Assembly: GCA_005784505.1 (NCBI GenBank)
Contig: VCAZ01000113.1
Location: 62,001-126,000 of the forward strand
Length of the DNA stretch: 64,000 nucleotides
Source: Bagarius yarrelli
Taxonomy: Eukaryota > Chordata > Actinopteri > Siluriformes > Sisoridae
Direction of reading: 5' to 3'
The position numbers and the translations under genes were made by a program. This document shows, piece by piece, positions 35,401 to 43,441 of this stretch. Within the stretch, counting starts at the first letter, position 1; every line of letters begins with the position of its first letter. The notes below the pieces were generated by a model, which made no database searches, had not been told where the DNA came from, and worked only from the letters and a program-made list of their open reading frames with translations.

Positions 35401-37713
35401 TGATGTTTTTATGCCTGGTGTTTGGGGAATAGGGGGGTTTGTTATGCCTGTTTTGTATAATGTGAAACTAAAAATTAAAAAAAAAAAAAAAAGTGAAGAA
35501 GCTAAAATTCACTCAAATTATGACGATAAGTCTACCCAGAAATCTATCCTGAGGATTTGAATTTATCATCTACAAGCAGTGCTTAATAAACATTTTTATT
35601 GCTGCCATTAGCTCTCGGCTATACAGAGTAAAACTCAGTGTTAATCTCTAAGAGGAATAAATCCTGTTTATGCCTGCAGGGTGCCAAGCTTCCCATGTCA
35701 ATCATCATTGTTGGAGTGGGTCAAGCAGAGTTTGACGGTAAGCAATGACAAACTAAAAGGAATGTAATAGTGAACGCTTTTCTGTCCTAACCTTTGCCTT
35801 GCAAACAAAAGTGGCTCTTTTCCTCTACCAAAGTTAACAACTAGAAAACAAATCAATTGGTCTGTAAGTGAATTATAAAAACACAGGTGAGTTCTGCTAC
35901 CACCCTGCAATTAGCCAGACAGACAGACGCGCCGAAAGCAATTACCAACTCATTTCCTCGATCGGTGTAAACGCAGGGAAAAGACGGGTCACGGAGAGCA
36001 TTGATTCGAGAAGCACAGTCTAATCGTTGAACGTGCTGTAATTAGCATACTGCATCTAGTAAATAGAGCGATCTTTCATTTGCCACTTCATGGTCACAGT
36101 GGTTTCTGGAATTAGATACTACAGTATGGTCCAATAACAACTCTTCTTTACCCCACGGAGGGTCTGTACAAAGTCTGGGCCAGGAATAGCAATGCGGGGA
36201 TCTAAGTTAATGTGTTGTCTGTGGGCCATGTGTACAGGAGCTGTTAAACATAAAACAAGTAAAACGATGCACCACTTCGTTATTTGGGCCAATAAGCAGT
36301 GATTAAAGCAGTAATTAGTTTCAAGGTCTCTCGTTGCATCTCATTTAAACAGTGTTTTGTACATATTTACGGTGCCGCACATCAACTAATGACTTTTATG
36401 GTCATTGTTTACTGTTTTGTTACTCTCAGCCATGGTGGAGTTGGATGGTGATGACATACGGATTTCCTCACGAGGGAAACTGGCAGAACGAGACATTGTT
36501 CAGGTGACACTGCAAAAAAAAAAACAAAACATCTAAAACATTTTGATAATACGGCCCCCCGTTTTTCTTTCCTAAAAGGATGAAATTCACCCAGTCATTA
36601 CTGATGTTACTTTTTAGTTCATTTTTATGTAGCCGATCCATGAGTCATACCCCCTTTTTTTTAACCAGCAATTGTTAGTGAAGATCCCAAATGTATTTTT
36701 GAATGACACCAGAGGCATTTCTTTTTGTGCTCTTTGTTTTGGGCAGAGCCTGTGCCCTTAAAGTCTCTCTGAACTGAATGCAACTGCCTTTGCTAATGCC
36801 GAGTTCACGCGGCACGATCGTCAGGTCACTGTTGTTTTCAGACCGCACGACTATCTGGTGTAACATTAACATTAACTCTTTATTCAAATTGCCCGATGGG
36901 TCGGCGACTGGAGGATGTATGACTTTACAATAGGAAGCATCGCTGACAACTAAACCGCAAACTACGCTACACAACCAAAAGCATGTGATAATGCAGGGAA
37001 TGTGGGGAAGTGGTGACTGGTTAAGGTGTTGGATTGCCAACCCGAAGGTTGTGGGTTTGATTCCCAGCTCCAGCAAGCCACCACTGTTGGACCCCTGAGC
37101 AAGGCCCTTAACCGCCAATTGCTCAGTTGTATAACAAGGAAAATATTGTAAGTCGCTCTGGATAAGGGCGTCTGCCAAATGCTGTAAATGTAATGTAATG
37201 CAAGGTCACATGATTAGAAATGTTCTTAAAATAGTAGCCTGCAAGAAATTCGCTAAACAAATGTTCTGTTTGCTGATTTTCTCCATTTCTTTGGTCCGAA
37301 TAGGCCTTTCTCAGAACCAAAGCCATGCAACTCTCTGCGTCCCTGTATCTTGCTCTCTTATTGCCTGTAGGTTATTGGCAATGTATCTTTCTGTCAGAAC
37401 TCAAAAAGGGCGTCCTTAGCAATTCTCTCAGATCGCATATAAAAATCGTACAGTGTGAACTCGGCATAACAGTTAACAAATGTTTAAAGGAATGAAATAA
37501 ACAAGCGCCTCTTGCTTTTTGCAGTTTGTGCCATTCCGAGACTACATGGACCGGACTGGTAATCATGTGTTAAGTATGGCGAGGCTGGCTAAAGATGTCC
37601 TGGCAGAAATACCTGATCAATTCATTTCCTACATGAAAAGCCGAGGTGTCAAACCCAACCCAGCACCCCCTCCATACACCCCCTCAGGACACACACACCA
37701 CACTCAGATATGA
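958..37713 (+). CDS. cpne8: Copine, CPNE8-like (gene model, 3' part, 11 exons)
   Basis: Copines are cytosolic proteins that bind phospholipid membranes in a calcium-dependent way through two C2 domains and recruit partners through a C-terminal vWA-like copine domain. Eleven exons on the plus strand have GT-AG borders and matching phases, except at one gap: 958-1061, 2253-2357, 9567-9620, 12128-12189, 20243-20289, 21847-22028, 23646-23773, 26583-26685, 35680-35737, 36430-36503 and 37525-37713. They give about 368 codons; from memory the family has about 560 residues, so the C2A exons must lie before position 1. The C-terminal tail (KPNPAPPPYTP, then HTQI at the end) resembles CPNE8 more than CPNE5 or CPNE9. 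The exon for the C2B loop with the second aspartate cluster is not seen between 2357 and 9567. Copine identity is near certain; the paralogue is a judgement. Confidence 0.9.
1094..1190 (-). mobile_element. SINE head, antisense
   Basis: The plus strand shows GGGGAATCAAACCCC and CACCTTAACCACTGAGCCA, the reverse complements of the B- and A-box regions. Confidence 0.7.
1440..1525 (-). mobile_element. SINE fragment, antisense
   Basis: The sequence AGAGTTAAGGGCCATGCTTA followed by GGGGCCCAGCA corresponds to the SINE body in reverse. Confidence 0.45.
2253..2357 (+). CDS. cpne8: cpne8 exon: C2B domain, middle
   Basis: The exon follows a CTGTCTGTCAAG acceptor and ends at CG before GTAAGT. It completes the split Thr codon and encodes FTICHKTEVVKNTLNPVWQ and on to NGDYDR, a typical C2 core with the NPVW motif. 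It ends in phase 2, whereas the next exon found starts in phase 0, so an exon must be missing between them. Confidence 0.9.
3104..3606 (+). mobile_element. 5'-truncated RTE-like LINE fragment
   Basis: Translation gives GVLCDRRISARIKEK, then VYKTVVRPAMMYGLETVALR and KMLRFSLGVTRLDKIRNEV, the C-terminal part of an RTE-type reverse transcriptase, followed by frame breaks and the 3' end with GGGAACAGCCGAAAGG and GAAGAAGA. A 9-bp direct repeat, AATTAAAGA, lies at 3095-3103 and 3607-3615, consistent with a target site duplication. Inactive. The clade name rests on memory of similar fish elements. Confidence 0.75.
4100..4338 (-). mobile_element. SINE, second subfamily, antisense
   Basis: It runs from TTTGTCACATTTTTTTTACA through CCCATCTTAGTAAGTTGGG to GGGCTTGAACCCAGGTC and CACCGTAACCATTTGAGCTA. 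It shares the CCCATCTTAGTAAG tail with copies at 11150, 46890 and 49662. Confidence 0.7.
5165..5406 (-). repeat. Second copy of the GGCTGCACAATAT repeat
   Basis: On the minus strand it begins GGCTGCACAATATATTG at about 5403 and runs through CATCTGGTGAAATA to ATATCGCAAC. It is uninterrupted and so shows the empty state of the site where the LINE inserted in the other copy. Confidence 0.7.
7790..8155. mobile_element. TIR-ended non-autonomous repeat, copy 2
   Basis: It shares with 40078-40492 the order CTACATCC, TCACATGGCACACGCCATCA, ACAGCG, CACCATTTTTGCATATGATG and the terminal GGAGGTATGCGATTTTAGAA. The left end is eroded. Confidence 0.45.
9567..9620 (+). CDS. cpne8: cpne8 exon: lysine-rich end of C2B
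   Basis: This 54-bp exon follows GTTTGTAG and precedes GTGAGT. It encodes VVNPKKKMKKKKYVNSGT, the conserved basic stretch of copine C2B that other family members share almost residue for residue. It begins and ends in phase 0. A short AC microsatellite begins about 28 bp after the donor. Confidence 0.9.
9648..9665. repeat. AC microsatellite
   Basis: A short (AC)n run just after the donor of a copine exon. Confidence 0.8.
11150..11312 (+). mobile_element. SINE, second subfamily, head lost
   Basis: Contains CCTTGAGCAAGACCATTAA, CATAGCTGACCCTGCACTC, CTTACTAAGATGGGAAAAAG and GTGACAAAATAAAGACATT, the body and tail of the second SINE subfamily. Confidence 0.65.
12128..12189 (+). CDS. cpne8: cpne8 exon: C2B-vWA linker
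   Basis: The exon follows CTCACAG and precedes GTAAGT, phase 0 to 2. It encodes VTLLSFSVESEFTFLDYIKGG, the end of C2B and the linker into the copine domain. It matches the adjacent exons in phase. Confidence 0.9.
12470..12497. repeat. TG microsatellite with G run
   Basis: (TG)n followed by eight or more G. Confidence 0.85.
13065..13180 (+). mobile_element. tRNA-derived SINE head
   Basis: A-box-like TGGCTCAGTAGTTAAGG and an exact B-box GGTTCGATTCC (13113-13123), followed by CTCCTGAGCAAGGCC. Same family as the copy at 37008, tail lost. Confidence 0.75.
14430..16180 (+). repeat. Degenerate tRNA-Gln-like segments
   Basis: Several pieces resemble the 5' half of tRNA-Gln (GTGTAGTGGTTAGCACTCTGG): GGTGTAGTGGTTTGTGTGTT at 14892, GAGTAGTGACTAGTGTTATG near 14985, CTAGTGGTTTAGTGATCAGT at 15200 and TTGTAGTGGTTTAGTTATTA near 15766, followed there by GTCTAGGACTCTGATGCCTG. 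None folds obviously into an intact tRNA. The tRNA-Gln origin is inference. Confidence 0.4.
15102..15213. repeat. Palindrome with 47-49-bp arms
   Basis: The left arm (to ATTATAAT at 15148) and right arm (from 15165) share TAGAGGTGATAC, AGCGAACCTGA and CTTAAATTATAAT in inverted order, with a 16-bp loop. The right arm runs into a tRNA-like sequence, TCTAGTGGTTTAGTGATCAG. Confidence 0.9.
16640..17295 (-). mobile_element. Degraded Tc1-like element
   Basis: The plus-strand sequence contains ACTCATCAGACCGCATGACC and CTCCAAAGTCCAATCTTTATG; its reverse complement corresponds to the W-x-SDES region of Tc1 transposases. The segment ends GACATGCAGTGTA at 17295, a Tc1-type terminus. Internal deletions remove most of the transposase and no complete frame remains. 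Confidence 0.65.
17960..18225. repeat. Degenerate CCTAAACCC-type tandem region
   Basis: Phrases such as CCTAAACCCTACATTCCC, AACCCTTTATTTTC, GAAACCCTATATTTCTTC and TCCTAAACCC recur every 25-35 bp. It looks like an old tandem repeat; it is not a clean TTAGGG telomere array. Confidence 0.45.
19284..20062 (+). repeat. Dispersed repeat starting GGCTGCACAATATATCG, interrupted by the LINE
   Basis: Outside the LINE, this copy aligns by eye with the reverse complement of 5165-5406: both share ACTTCCxTACxxAAT, TAATCATTGTAAA, AGAGCTATT and CATCTGGTGAA in the same order. Probably a non-autonomous DNA element; superfamily not assigned. Confidence 0.7.
19443..19907 (+). mobile_element. 5'-truncated RTE-like LINE insertion with 16-bp target duplication
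   Basis: This is a second copy of the element at 3104, starting at ISARIKGKVYKTV and ending in GAAGAAG. It carries the later part in better frame, including RLRWVGHVQRRDSEYIGRRM and RVRWRQMIRCGDP, with at least one frameshift near 19585. The 16 bases ATTTTACACAGATTCA flank it at 19427-19442 and 19908-19923. It lies inside an older repeat (19284-20062). Confidence 0.85.
20243..20289 (+). CDS. cpne8: cpne8 exon: first strand of copine (vWA) domain
   Basis: This 47-bp exon follows CATTCCAG and precedes GTAAGT. It completes the split Gly codon and encodes TQINFTVAIDFTASNG. The DFTASN segment stands at the position of the MIDAS-type metal site motif (DxSxS in true vWA domains), in the variant form typical of copines. 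Confidence 0.9.
20290..21846. other. Copine intron
   Basis: Mostly unassigned AT-rich sequence. A stretch at about 21300-21400 (GCACAGATACC, GATCGATACCGATACC) resembles the end of a dispersed fish DNA element, but no second terminus was found. Confidence 0.5.
21847..22028 (+). CDS. cpne8: cpne8 exon: copine domain
   Basis: The exon follows GATGTCTAG and ends before GTGAGT, phase 1 to 0. The 60 full codons include SLHYMNPYQMNAYAMALKAV, then IIQDYDSDKMFPALGFGAKL and the end VSHEFPL. This is one of the most conserved parts of the copine family and by itself identifies the gene. Confidence 0.95.
22735..23293. mobile_element. MITE-like element with long terminal inverted repeats
   Basis: The left end contains TGCATTTACAC and CCCAATTCTGATTTT; the reverse complement of the right end contains ACATTTACACC and CCCAATTCTGATTTT. 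The interior is not coding. No clear target duplication was found, so the superfamily is open. Confidence 0.6.
23646..23773 (+). CDS. cpne8: cpne8 exon: copine domain
   Basis: The exon follows CTTTTGCAG and precedes GTATGC, phase 0 to 2. It encodes NGNIENPYCNGIEGILEAYH, then SLKTVQLYGPTNFAPVVNHV and AR, the helix-strand segment before the second half of the copine domain. Confidence 0.95.
23998..24120 (-). mobile_element. SINE fragment, antisense
   Basis: Contains GGCATTCAGCAGACGCCCTT and GGGGCCTTGCTCAGGGACCC in the order expected for the reversed first SINE subfamily. Confidence 0.55.
25034..25072. repeat. TG/CG microsatellite
   Basis: (GT)n of about 31 bp followed by a short CGCGCG run. 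Confidence 0.95.
25196..25335 (-). mobile_element. SINE fragment, antisense
   Basis: Contains GCATTTGGCAGATGCCCTTA, CAGAGCGACTTACGTTTATC and GGGAATTGAACCCCGC, the reversed tail and B-box region. Confidence 0.65.
26308..26432 (-). mobile_element. SINE fragment, antisense
   Basis: Contains CATTTTGCAGATGCCCTTAG, GTCCTGCTCAGGGGTCCAGC and GGAATTAAACCCTGATC. It ends about 12 bp before the (TA)n tract. Confidence 0.55.
26445..26519. repeat. AT microsatellite
   Basis: (AT)n with a few T insertions, ending about 64 bp before the acceptor of the copine exon at 26583. Confidence 0.95.
26583..26685 (+). CDS. cpne8: cpne8 exon: copine domain with ITDG motif
   Basis: The exon follows GTTTGTTTGTAG and precedes GTAAGT, phase 2 to 0. 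It encodes YAAAVQDGSQYFVLLIITDG and VISDMAQTKEAIVN; ITDG corresponds to the conserved TDG/TDGE strand of vWA-like domains. A (TA)n tract of about 75 bp lies about 65 bp before the acceptor. Confidence 0.95.
28250..28572. repeat. Long inverted repeat, arms about 127 and 144 bp
   Basis: The left arm runs 28250-28376 (from TAATGTGACGAACTACAGG to CAACAAAGGAAAGTTT) and the right arm 28429-28572 is its imperfect reverse complement (AAACTTTCCTTTGTTAG to GTAGTTCGTCACATTAA). The loop is about 52 bp. Confidence 0.9.
29276..29370 (+). mobile_element. tRNA-derived SINE head
   Basis: Contains GTGCAGTGATTAAGTTGTTG and TTTCGATTCCCGGCACC, the A- and B-box region of the same SINE family. Truncated after about 95 bp, roughly 190 bp before the minisatellite. 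Confidence 0.65.
29556..30440. repeat. Minisatellite, 34-bp unit with higher-order repeats
   Basis: About 25 imperfect copies of a 34-bp unit built from GTGGGTCAGTGTCCTGTTCA and GTGGGTCTTGTTCC; some units carry an extra 14 bp. A longer block recurs after 267 bp (compare 29774 with 30041) and another after 170 bp, or five units (compare 30168 with 30338). All three forward frames stay open over long stretches because the unit lacks stops and is not a multiple of three; the 246-codon frame at 29526-30266 is a product of this, not a gene. Confidence 0.95.
32233..32790. repeat. Dispersed repeat, class unknown
   Basis: It runs from AAGTTCAAGGAGCTTTATTG through GAGCAGCCTGATGGCTTGAG and CAGAGGGCAGGAGTGTG to GTGTGTGGGGTCCTCAC. 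I recognise the pattern as an abundant fish repeat but cannot assign its class. It has no intact reading frame. Confidence 0.5.
33998..34062 (-). mobile_element. SINE tail fragment, antisense
   Basis: Only CATCCTTATCCAGAGCAACT and TGAGCAGTTAAGGGCTTT of the reversed SINE remain. Confidence 0.4.
34419..35288. mobile_element. hAT-like non-autonomous element with 8-bp target duplication
   Basis: The left end reads CAGTGGCGGCTGGTGC and the reverse complement of the right end reads CAGTGGTGAGCAGTC. The flanks are GTATTTGA and GTATTTGG, an 8-bp duplication with one change, as hAT elements make. No transposase frame is inside. Confidence 0.75.
35680..35737 (+). CDS. cpne8: cpne8 exon: copine domain
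   Basis: This 58-bp exon follows TGCCTGCAG and precedes GTAAGC, phase 0 to 1. It encodes GAKLPMSIIIVGVGQAEFD. It lies after a 9-kb intron that holds the minisatellite and several transposon copies. Confidence 0.92.
36430..36503 (+). CDS. cpne8: cpne8 exon: copine domain
   Basis: The exon follows TACTCTCAG and precedes GTGACA, phase 1 to 0. It encodes the end of a split Ala codon and then MVELDGDDIRISSRGKLAER and DIVQ, the LDGDD stretch found in all animal copines. Confidence 0.92.
37008..37200 (+). mobile_element. tRNA-derived SINE, nearly full length
   Basis: The head has an A-box-like TGGTTAAGGTG and a B-box-like GGTTTGATTCC (37054-37064). The body reads TGAGCAAGGCCCTTAACC, the tail GTAAGTCGCTCTGGATAAGG and GCGTCTGCCAAATGCTGTAA, ending in TAATG repeats. 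It defines the family seen elsewhere in the window. Confidence 0.8.
37525..37713 (+). CDS. cpne8: cpne8 last coding exon and stop
   Basis: The exon follows CTTTTTGCAG and runs 62 codons to TGA at 37711. It encodes FVPFRDYMDRTGNHVLSMAR, then LAKDVLAEIPDQFISYMKSR and a proline-rich tail ending HTHHTQI. The tail separates copine paralogues and is closest to my memory of CPNE8, which ends in TQI after PPPYTP. Confidence 0.93.
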   Translation, partial: FVPFRDYMDRTGNHVLSMARLAKDVLAEIPDQFISYMKSRGVKPNPAPPPYTPSGHTHHTQI

Positions 37714-38760
37714 GACCGCTCTATCCTGAGGAGGGTGTTCAGCTTGACATCAGCCTCCTTGGATTCTGACTGATGAAGCAGCAAGCCACTGCCTTTGTGC
37801 AGAACTCTTTACACGGTCTCTCTGGGACGCTCTGAGATGCCAAGGCATTTCTATGAATGCTTTTGTTTCCTGCCTGTTTTCTCTGGAACAACAGCATGAT
37901 CAAAGAAGCACACTTCAGTCCAACTTGCGTCAAAAAAACAAAAAAAAAAACATTTCGGCTCATGACTGTTTCTCTATTGGGGCAGTGAGTTGAAGGAAGA
38001 GGACGATATTTGTGGAATCAACCCATGCCTGTCTGTCGTCGTCTCGGTGTACCTGGACAAGTATTTCCCTGCTCTGACCGTTGACCTTACTCCACATTGG
38101 TGTACCGTGTGCATTCAGGTGACGTTTTCGAATCCTTTTCTTAGTGTCTTTCTTATTAGACTCATGGGACTTGTTCACATGGATTTGACTTTGTGCATCA
38201 CTTGAGTTAAGCTTCTATTTTCCGCCTTAGTAGATTTTCTTTCTTTATGCTGGTAAGAGGAGTTGATAGACACAGTTGATAGACACATACATGTAGACTT
38301 CCATTTGGATCAATTAAGAGGCACAGCAGTAAAAGTTTATTCCTTTCGATATGCTCAAGGGTGAAATGAAACTTTTATGCACAAGGCTTTGACAGATCCA
38401 CTCAAAATAGATTAGATATCTTTAAGGTTTTATGCATAACGCAATGCAAAAAAAAGAAGTTTTTATTTCCTGTTTGCCCTGTGCTGAGATAAATTGCTAT
38501 CTGCTATCATGCAATCACTCATAATACCTATTTATTCCTTTTCCTCTGCAAGAACAGATTGTAGTCTGTAAATAGTGACCCATAAAAACAGTTGTCAGGA
38601 CACTTTTAATCAAACAAGACCGAATTACAGATACGCTTCGTCACAGCTTTGTTGCTATTTGCAGGATGTTTTGTTCTCTACAGGTCTGATGAGTCACAGG
38701 CGTTTCCGGTGACCTGTGGTAATGCTGCAGCGATGAGTCACATCTATTTACAATAAACGC
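37714..38760 (+). other. Possible 3' UTR of cpne8
   Basis: No reading frame of note follows the stop. AATAAA occurs at 38752, about 1 kb downstream, and further AATAAA at 39468, 39486 and 40893. Any of these could be the poly(A) signal; the sequence alone does not decide. Confidence 0.3.
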
Positions 38761-40077
38761 TCCAACAGTTCAAACATCCTTTTTGCTATGCTGATGGAAT
38801 CTCTAACTGAATAATAGGGAAAGCGAATAGATGATTGTTTTTAGTTATTTATCAATCACCGGCTGGATAAGAAGATTTTAGAGCATAACCTTTGATTTCC
38901 TTCTCCTTATGCATTTTCCATCACCATAATATTCCATATAAAAATACAAGATGGTCTCCAGACTATAATAAAAAATGATTACACAACATGCTCACGCTCC
39001 ACCTTTCTGTTACCACACATACTAACACTGAGCATTCCTGCAAATTTTGTCTTAGTCACATGGTAACAGGGCAAAGCATAAAATCAGCTCCAGTTAATCA
39101 GATTGTTAGTTTACAGTAAAATTTAAATCACATCATCATCATTTCAGTGAGTTTAACTGTGGCTTGTGTTAGACGGTTTCAGTATTTGGAGATTTGACTG
39201 CTTATCTGAGATTTCGAAATCCCAGAAAATTTAAACAGAATGGTGTAAACAAAAAAGATTATTTCACATAGTTAGCAGATTAAATCAATTTCTGGACAAA
39301 CAGGGGTGCTATCAAAGGTGTGTGTACAAATATAACATTAAAGCACGTCTTCGTATACAATTAAACTAAACATATCTATACAATATAGCCAAACCTGACC
39401 ATCAAACCCGTACATAAGATTGAGGCGTTCACATACTATTGGCTGTGTAACATAGTTTACAAAGACAAATAAACAATTGGCCTTCAATAAACTATAAACT
39501 GTGATTGTGAATTGTGAGAGACTTTCTTTGCTATGTACATTTTAGCCATTAATCTTTTCATGTTGTGGAGCCAGTCCACCAAAAGATGTAGCATGCTAAC
39601 ATGGATGACAAATTCAAAAGATTCCAGGGTTTAACAGAGGAAGTTTTCAGTATAGTTCTTTCTAAATTTATTTTTTTAAATATATCATATATAACGCAGT
39701 ACACAGTACATAAGCCATAAGCATACTGTGCATTTCGCAAAGCAACTCTGCTACACGCTAATCCTTTTCATTAATTAATTTTTCTATTCATTTAGTTTTT
39801 ACATAAGGCAAAATGCCTTTTAAGCCTACAAGCAGTTAAAATAAAAATCAAGACACTTACTCAGGGGTAACGATGTGTCCTGAGCAGTTCGGGGATGTAA
39901 CTTCTACTGCTGATTACTGAGTGATGAGGCTCATTCGACGTTTAATTAAAATATTTAAGGAAGCACTTTATGGTAAAGATTCCATTCCTTAAAAAGTAAA
40001 TTATTTTTTAATTTAATTGATTGTCTGTAGTGGACGATTAGTGTTTGATCCTACCTTTACCCCGAGTGGCACAGGCT
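38761..40077. other. Intergenic, nothing recognised
   Basis: AT-rich sequence after the copine gene with scattered AATAAA motifs. No gene, repeat terminus or RNA was recognised. Confidence 0.5.
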
Positions 40078-40492
40078 TGGTCCGAAAACACATACTACTT
40101 AAGTAGGTACTACATTTCAGTTGGTACGTACTTCCCAACCATTGAAAAAGTTTGTTCTACATAGTATGGTTACAGTTAGTATATATAATATTCAGACGTA
40201 CTACTACTACATCCGCCATTTTCATATTGTCACGTGACATACGATGTCACAACAGCATGAATTTAAAGCTGGATAATTTCAATGATGTTTACAGAGTGCT
40301 AAGCGTCACCTCTTTCCACCACTTCCGCATGTGACGGTACGTCTCTTTCGCAGTCCATCATATATGTAATTGAAAATCCAAGCAGGATTAATAGAACACC
40401 CGGGAACATTATTCGGACATACTACTCGCCTCATATACCAGATTTCGCACACTATATAATATGGAAGTATGTGATTTAGGACAGAGTCACAT
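40078..40492. mobile_element. TIR-ended non-autonomous repeat, copy 1
   Basis: It starts near GTCCGAAAACACATACTACT and ends AGTATGTGATTTAGGACA, whose reverse complement gives GTCCTAAATCACATACTT, an imperfect terminal inverted repeat. The middle carries CACGTGACATACGATGTCAC, also found in similar form at 7790-8155. Confidence 0.5.
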
Positions 40493-40970
40493 TGTCTCTG
40501 AGCACACCAGGGGTGTACAGATACAGATAAAGATACAGATGGATGTACAGATAAACATTCCATGCCAACATCTGTAACATATCGTTGACACAATTAATTG
40601 TGCATGTAGTTGCCAATTTTAGCAGCAGACTTAGTAAACTGCTTTAATTTTCTTGTTGGCAGGCCACGGCATGTCACATGGTTTGTTTATAATCCTTTTT
40701 TTAATTTTGTGTGTGTTTTTTTAATATATGCATTGATTTTGACTTAACGGTTGTTTATACTTATTTTATTAAGTAAAACCAACTGGCATGTTTGATTTTA
40801 CACCTGCAGTTAATTCTATTGTACATGATTGTTGTTATAACGGTGGGTTATAATGTGTAATGCTTTGTATTGGATTGCCTTAAATGAAAATCAATAAAGG
40901 AGATGAATTCTTTTGGAATTATTTGGCTTGCAATTGGATTTGATATGAGACGTGACCAGAGATATATATA

Positions 40971-42310
40971 TACACTGCTCAAAAAATAAAAGGGAACACT
41001 TAAAGAACACACAATGTAACTCCAAGTCAATCACACTTCTGTGAAATCAAACTGCCCACACTTAGGAAGCAACACTGATTGACAATCAATTTCACATGCT
41101 GTTGTGCAAATGGAATAGACAACAGGTGGAAATTATAGGCAATTAGCAAGACACCCCCAAAAAAAGGAGTGGTTCTGCAGGTGGTGACCACAGACCACTT
41201 CTCAGTTCCTATGCTTTCTGGCTGATGTTTTGGTCACTTTTGAATGCTGGCGGTGCTTTCACTCTAGTGGTAGCATGAGACGGAGTCTACAACCCACACA
41301 AGTGGCTCAGGTAGTGCAGCTCATCCAGGATGGCACATCAACGCGAGCTGTGGCAAGAAGGTTTGCTGTGTCTGTCAGCGTAGTGTCCAGAGCATGGAGG
41401 TGCTACCAGGAGACAGGCCAGTACATCAGGAGACGTGGAGGAGGCCGTAGGCCGTAGGAGGGCAACAACCCAGCAGCAGGACCGCTACCTCCGCCTTTGT
41501 GCAAGGAGGAACAGGAGGAGCACTGCCAGAGCCCTGCAAAATGACCTCCAGCAGGCCACAAATGTGCATGTGTCTGCTCAAACGGTCAGAAACAGACTCC
41601 ATGAGGGTGGTATGAGGGCCTGACGTCCACAGGTGGGGGTTGTGCTTACAGCCCAACACCGTGCAGGACGTTTGGCATTTGCCAGAGAACACCAAGATTG
41701 GCAAATTCGCCACTGGCGCCCTGTGCTCTTCACAGATGAAAGCAGGTTCACACTGAGCACATGTGACAGACGTGACAGAGTCTGGAGAGACGCTGTGGAG
41801 AACGTTCTGCTGCCTGCAACATCCCCCAGCATGATCGGTTTGGCAGTGGGTCAGTAATGGTGTGGGGTGGCATTTCTTTGGAGGGCCGCACAGCCCTCCA
41901 TGTGCTCGCCAGAGGTAACCTGACTGCCATTAGGTACCGAGATGATATCCTCCTCAGACCCCTTGTGAGACCATATGCCGGTGCGGTTGCCCCTGGGTTC
42001 CTCCTAATGCAAGACAATGCTAGACCTCATGTGGCTGGAGTGTGTCAGCAGTTCCTGCAAGACGAAGGCATTGATGCTATGGACTGGCCCGCCCGTTCCC
42101 CAGACCTGAATCCAATTGAGCACATCTGGGACATCATGTCTCACTCCATCCACCAACGCCACATTGCACCACAGACTGTCCAGGAGTTGGCGGATGCTTT
42201 AGTCCAGGTCTGGAGGGAGATCCCTCAGGAGACCATCCGCCACCTAATCAGGAGCATGCCCAGGCGTTGTAGGGAGGTCATCAAAGCCTCCACCGCTTAT
42301 TCCTAATCAG
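40971..42310 (+). mobile_element. Tc1-like transposon, right end missing
   Basis: The left terminus TACACTGCTCAAAAAATAAA at 40971 follows a TA-rich target. The element continues through the transposase but the expected right inverted repeat is not found; after about 42310 another repeat follows. The transposase has frame breaks, so the copy is dead. Confidence 0.85.
41275..42306 (+). pseudogene. Tc1-family transposase, broken (DD34E)
   Basis: Tc1 transposases cut and paste DNA with terminal inverted repeats inserted at TA. Starting at the ATG at 41275, an N-terminal helix-turn-helix region is visible (VVQLIQDGTSTRAVARRFAV), then GRRRATTQQQDRYL in another frame, LFTDESRF, VMVWGGISLEGR, LLMQDNARPHVA and RSPDLNPIEHIW. 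The last two motifs carry D and E separated by 34 residues, the DD34E signature. The frame shifts near 41450, a TGA interrupts after GGMRA (41623; probably a decayed CGA codon), and it shifts again between about 41780 and 41857. Confidence 0.9.
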
Positions 42311-42430
42311 GTCACGGGGCTCTGCTGGAGCCTATGCCAGCTGTCATAGAAAGGCAGGGGTACATCCTGGACAAGTTGCCAGTCCATCTCAGGGCCACAT
42401 TAACCCACGTCTATACCCAAAATACATTGT
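42311..42430. repeat. Repeat piece joined to the Tc1 break
   Basis: It includes GGAGCCTATGCCAGCTGTCA and TGGACAAGTTGCCAGTCCAT, a phrase common in fish genomes. It replaces the missing right end of the Tc1 element. Confidence 0.4.
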
Positions 42431-43441
42431 GTCCAGGAACTTTCGAGCAACTTTTAAGTAAATTTTTTTACAGGTTGAATTTTTTCAATTTTTAAGACAA
42501 ATGTCTTCTCGCTGAAGCCATCAAATATCCAGAATCACTGTCCATCCATCCCCAGCAGCAGTGAACCCACTGTGGTAACGTTAAAATTTTTTCCTTAGAA
42601 CTTTAGTAGTAGGGTATTTGGCCAATTTCTATTAACAAAAGCCACTCTGACCACTTTTAACCTCTAATACACCACCACATCACTACGCTCCCTCAAATAT
42701 CCTTCACTCTCTGGATGAGAGACACTGATGCTTGTCTACAAACCCAAAAATGAACCAGGATCCACTTAACCTAATGCAGTTTTCCCATCCAGCACTGTAC
42801 CACATATCCTCTGATCTTCTAGCCCAGCTGTACAGATTTAACCATCCCTCCGGGTACAAGCAAGTCAAGACTCCATGAGCGCAGCGGTGTGTGATGCTGT
42901 GAGATAATAATCATAGATTAAAGAGCACAGTTGCAAGCGAAAATCACAGACTCTCGTTAAAAAAAATGTTTTCTCAGCACAACTGGAATCTGATTCTGAA
43001 GCCTTAGGAGTCTCGGTGCAATGTTGGGGAAAAAATCCCCCTGACACACACGGGTTCAGATTGAATTTATCCATTTAATGCTTGACAGAGAAATCAGTTC
43101 TGTGACATGACTGACTCAATGCATAAAGAGGAATATCTAAAACATGGTGCGTTGGCTTCAAGGTTCTTGCATTATAGAAGAGTGATGACTTTAAAGGGGT
43201 GTGTGTGAAGGAGGAGTGAAGGCACAGAGAGAAATAAACAAACATGTCTAAGAAATGGTTTTATATACATTATAAATCAACACCAAAATGTTTTAATTTA
43301 TACATCACTTAAAGATTATTAATCTTATCACCTACCTAGGGTCATGTTTTAAGTGTTTATATTTAAAAAAACAATTCAATTATGGTATTTATCTTTAGTA
43401 TACCAAAAAGTGGTATACTATTCTCTATGTCAAATGCCAGG

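Larger units (their letters stand above)
26686..35679. other. 9-kb copine intron with inverted repeat, minisatellite and hAT-like element
   Basis: Contains the long inverted repeat (28250-28572), a SINE head (about 29276-29370), the 34-bp minisatellite (29556-30440), a dispersed repeat at 32233-32790 and a hAT-like element (34419-35288). Other parts are AT-rich and unassigned; an open frame of 174 codons at 31325-31849 has no recognisable family features. Confidence 0.6.

Noticed and set aside
36675..37178. Open frame of 167 codons on the minus strand
   Set aside because: It overlaps the SINE at 37008 and intron sequence, and shows no protein family features.
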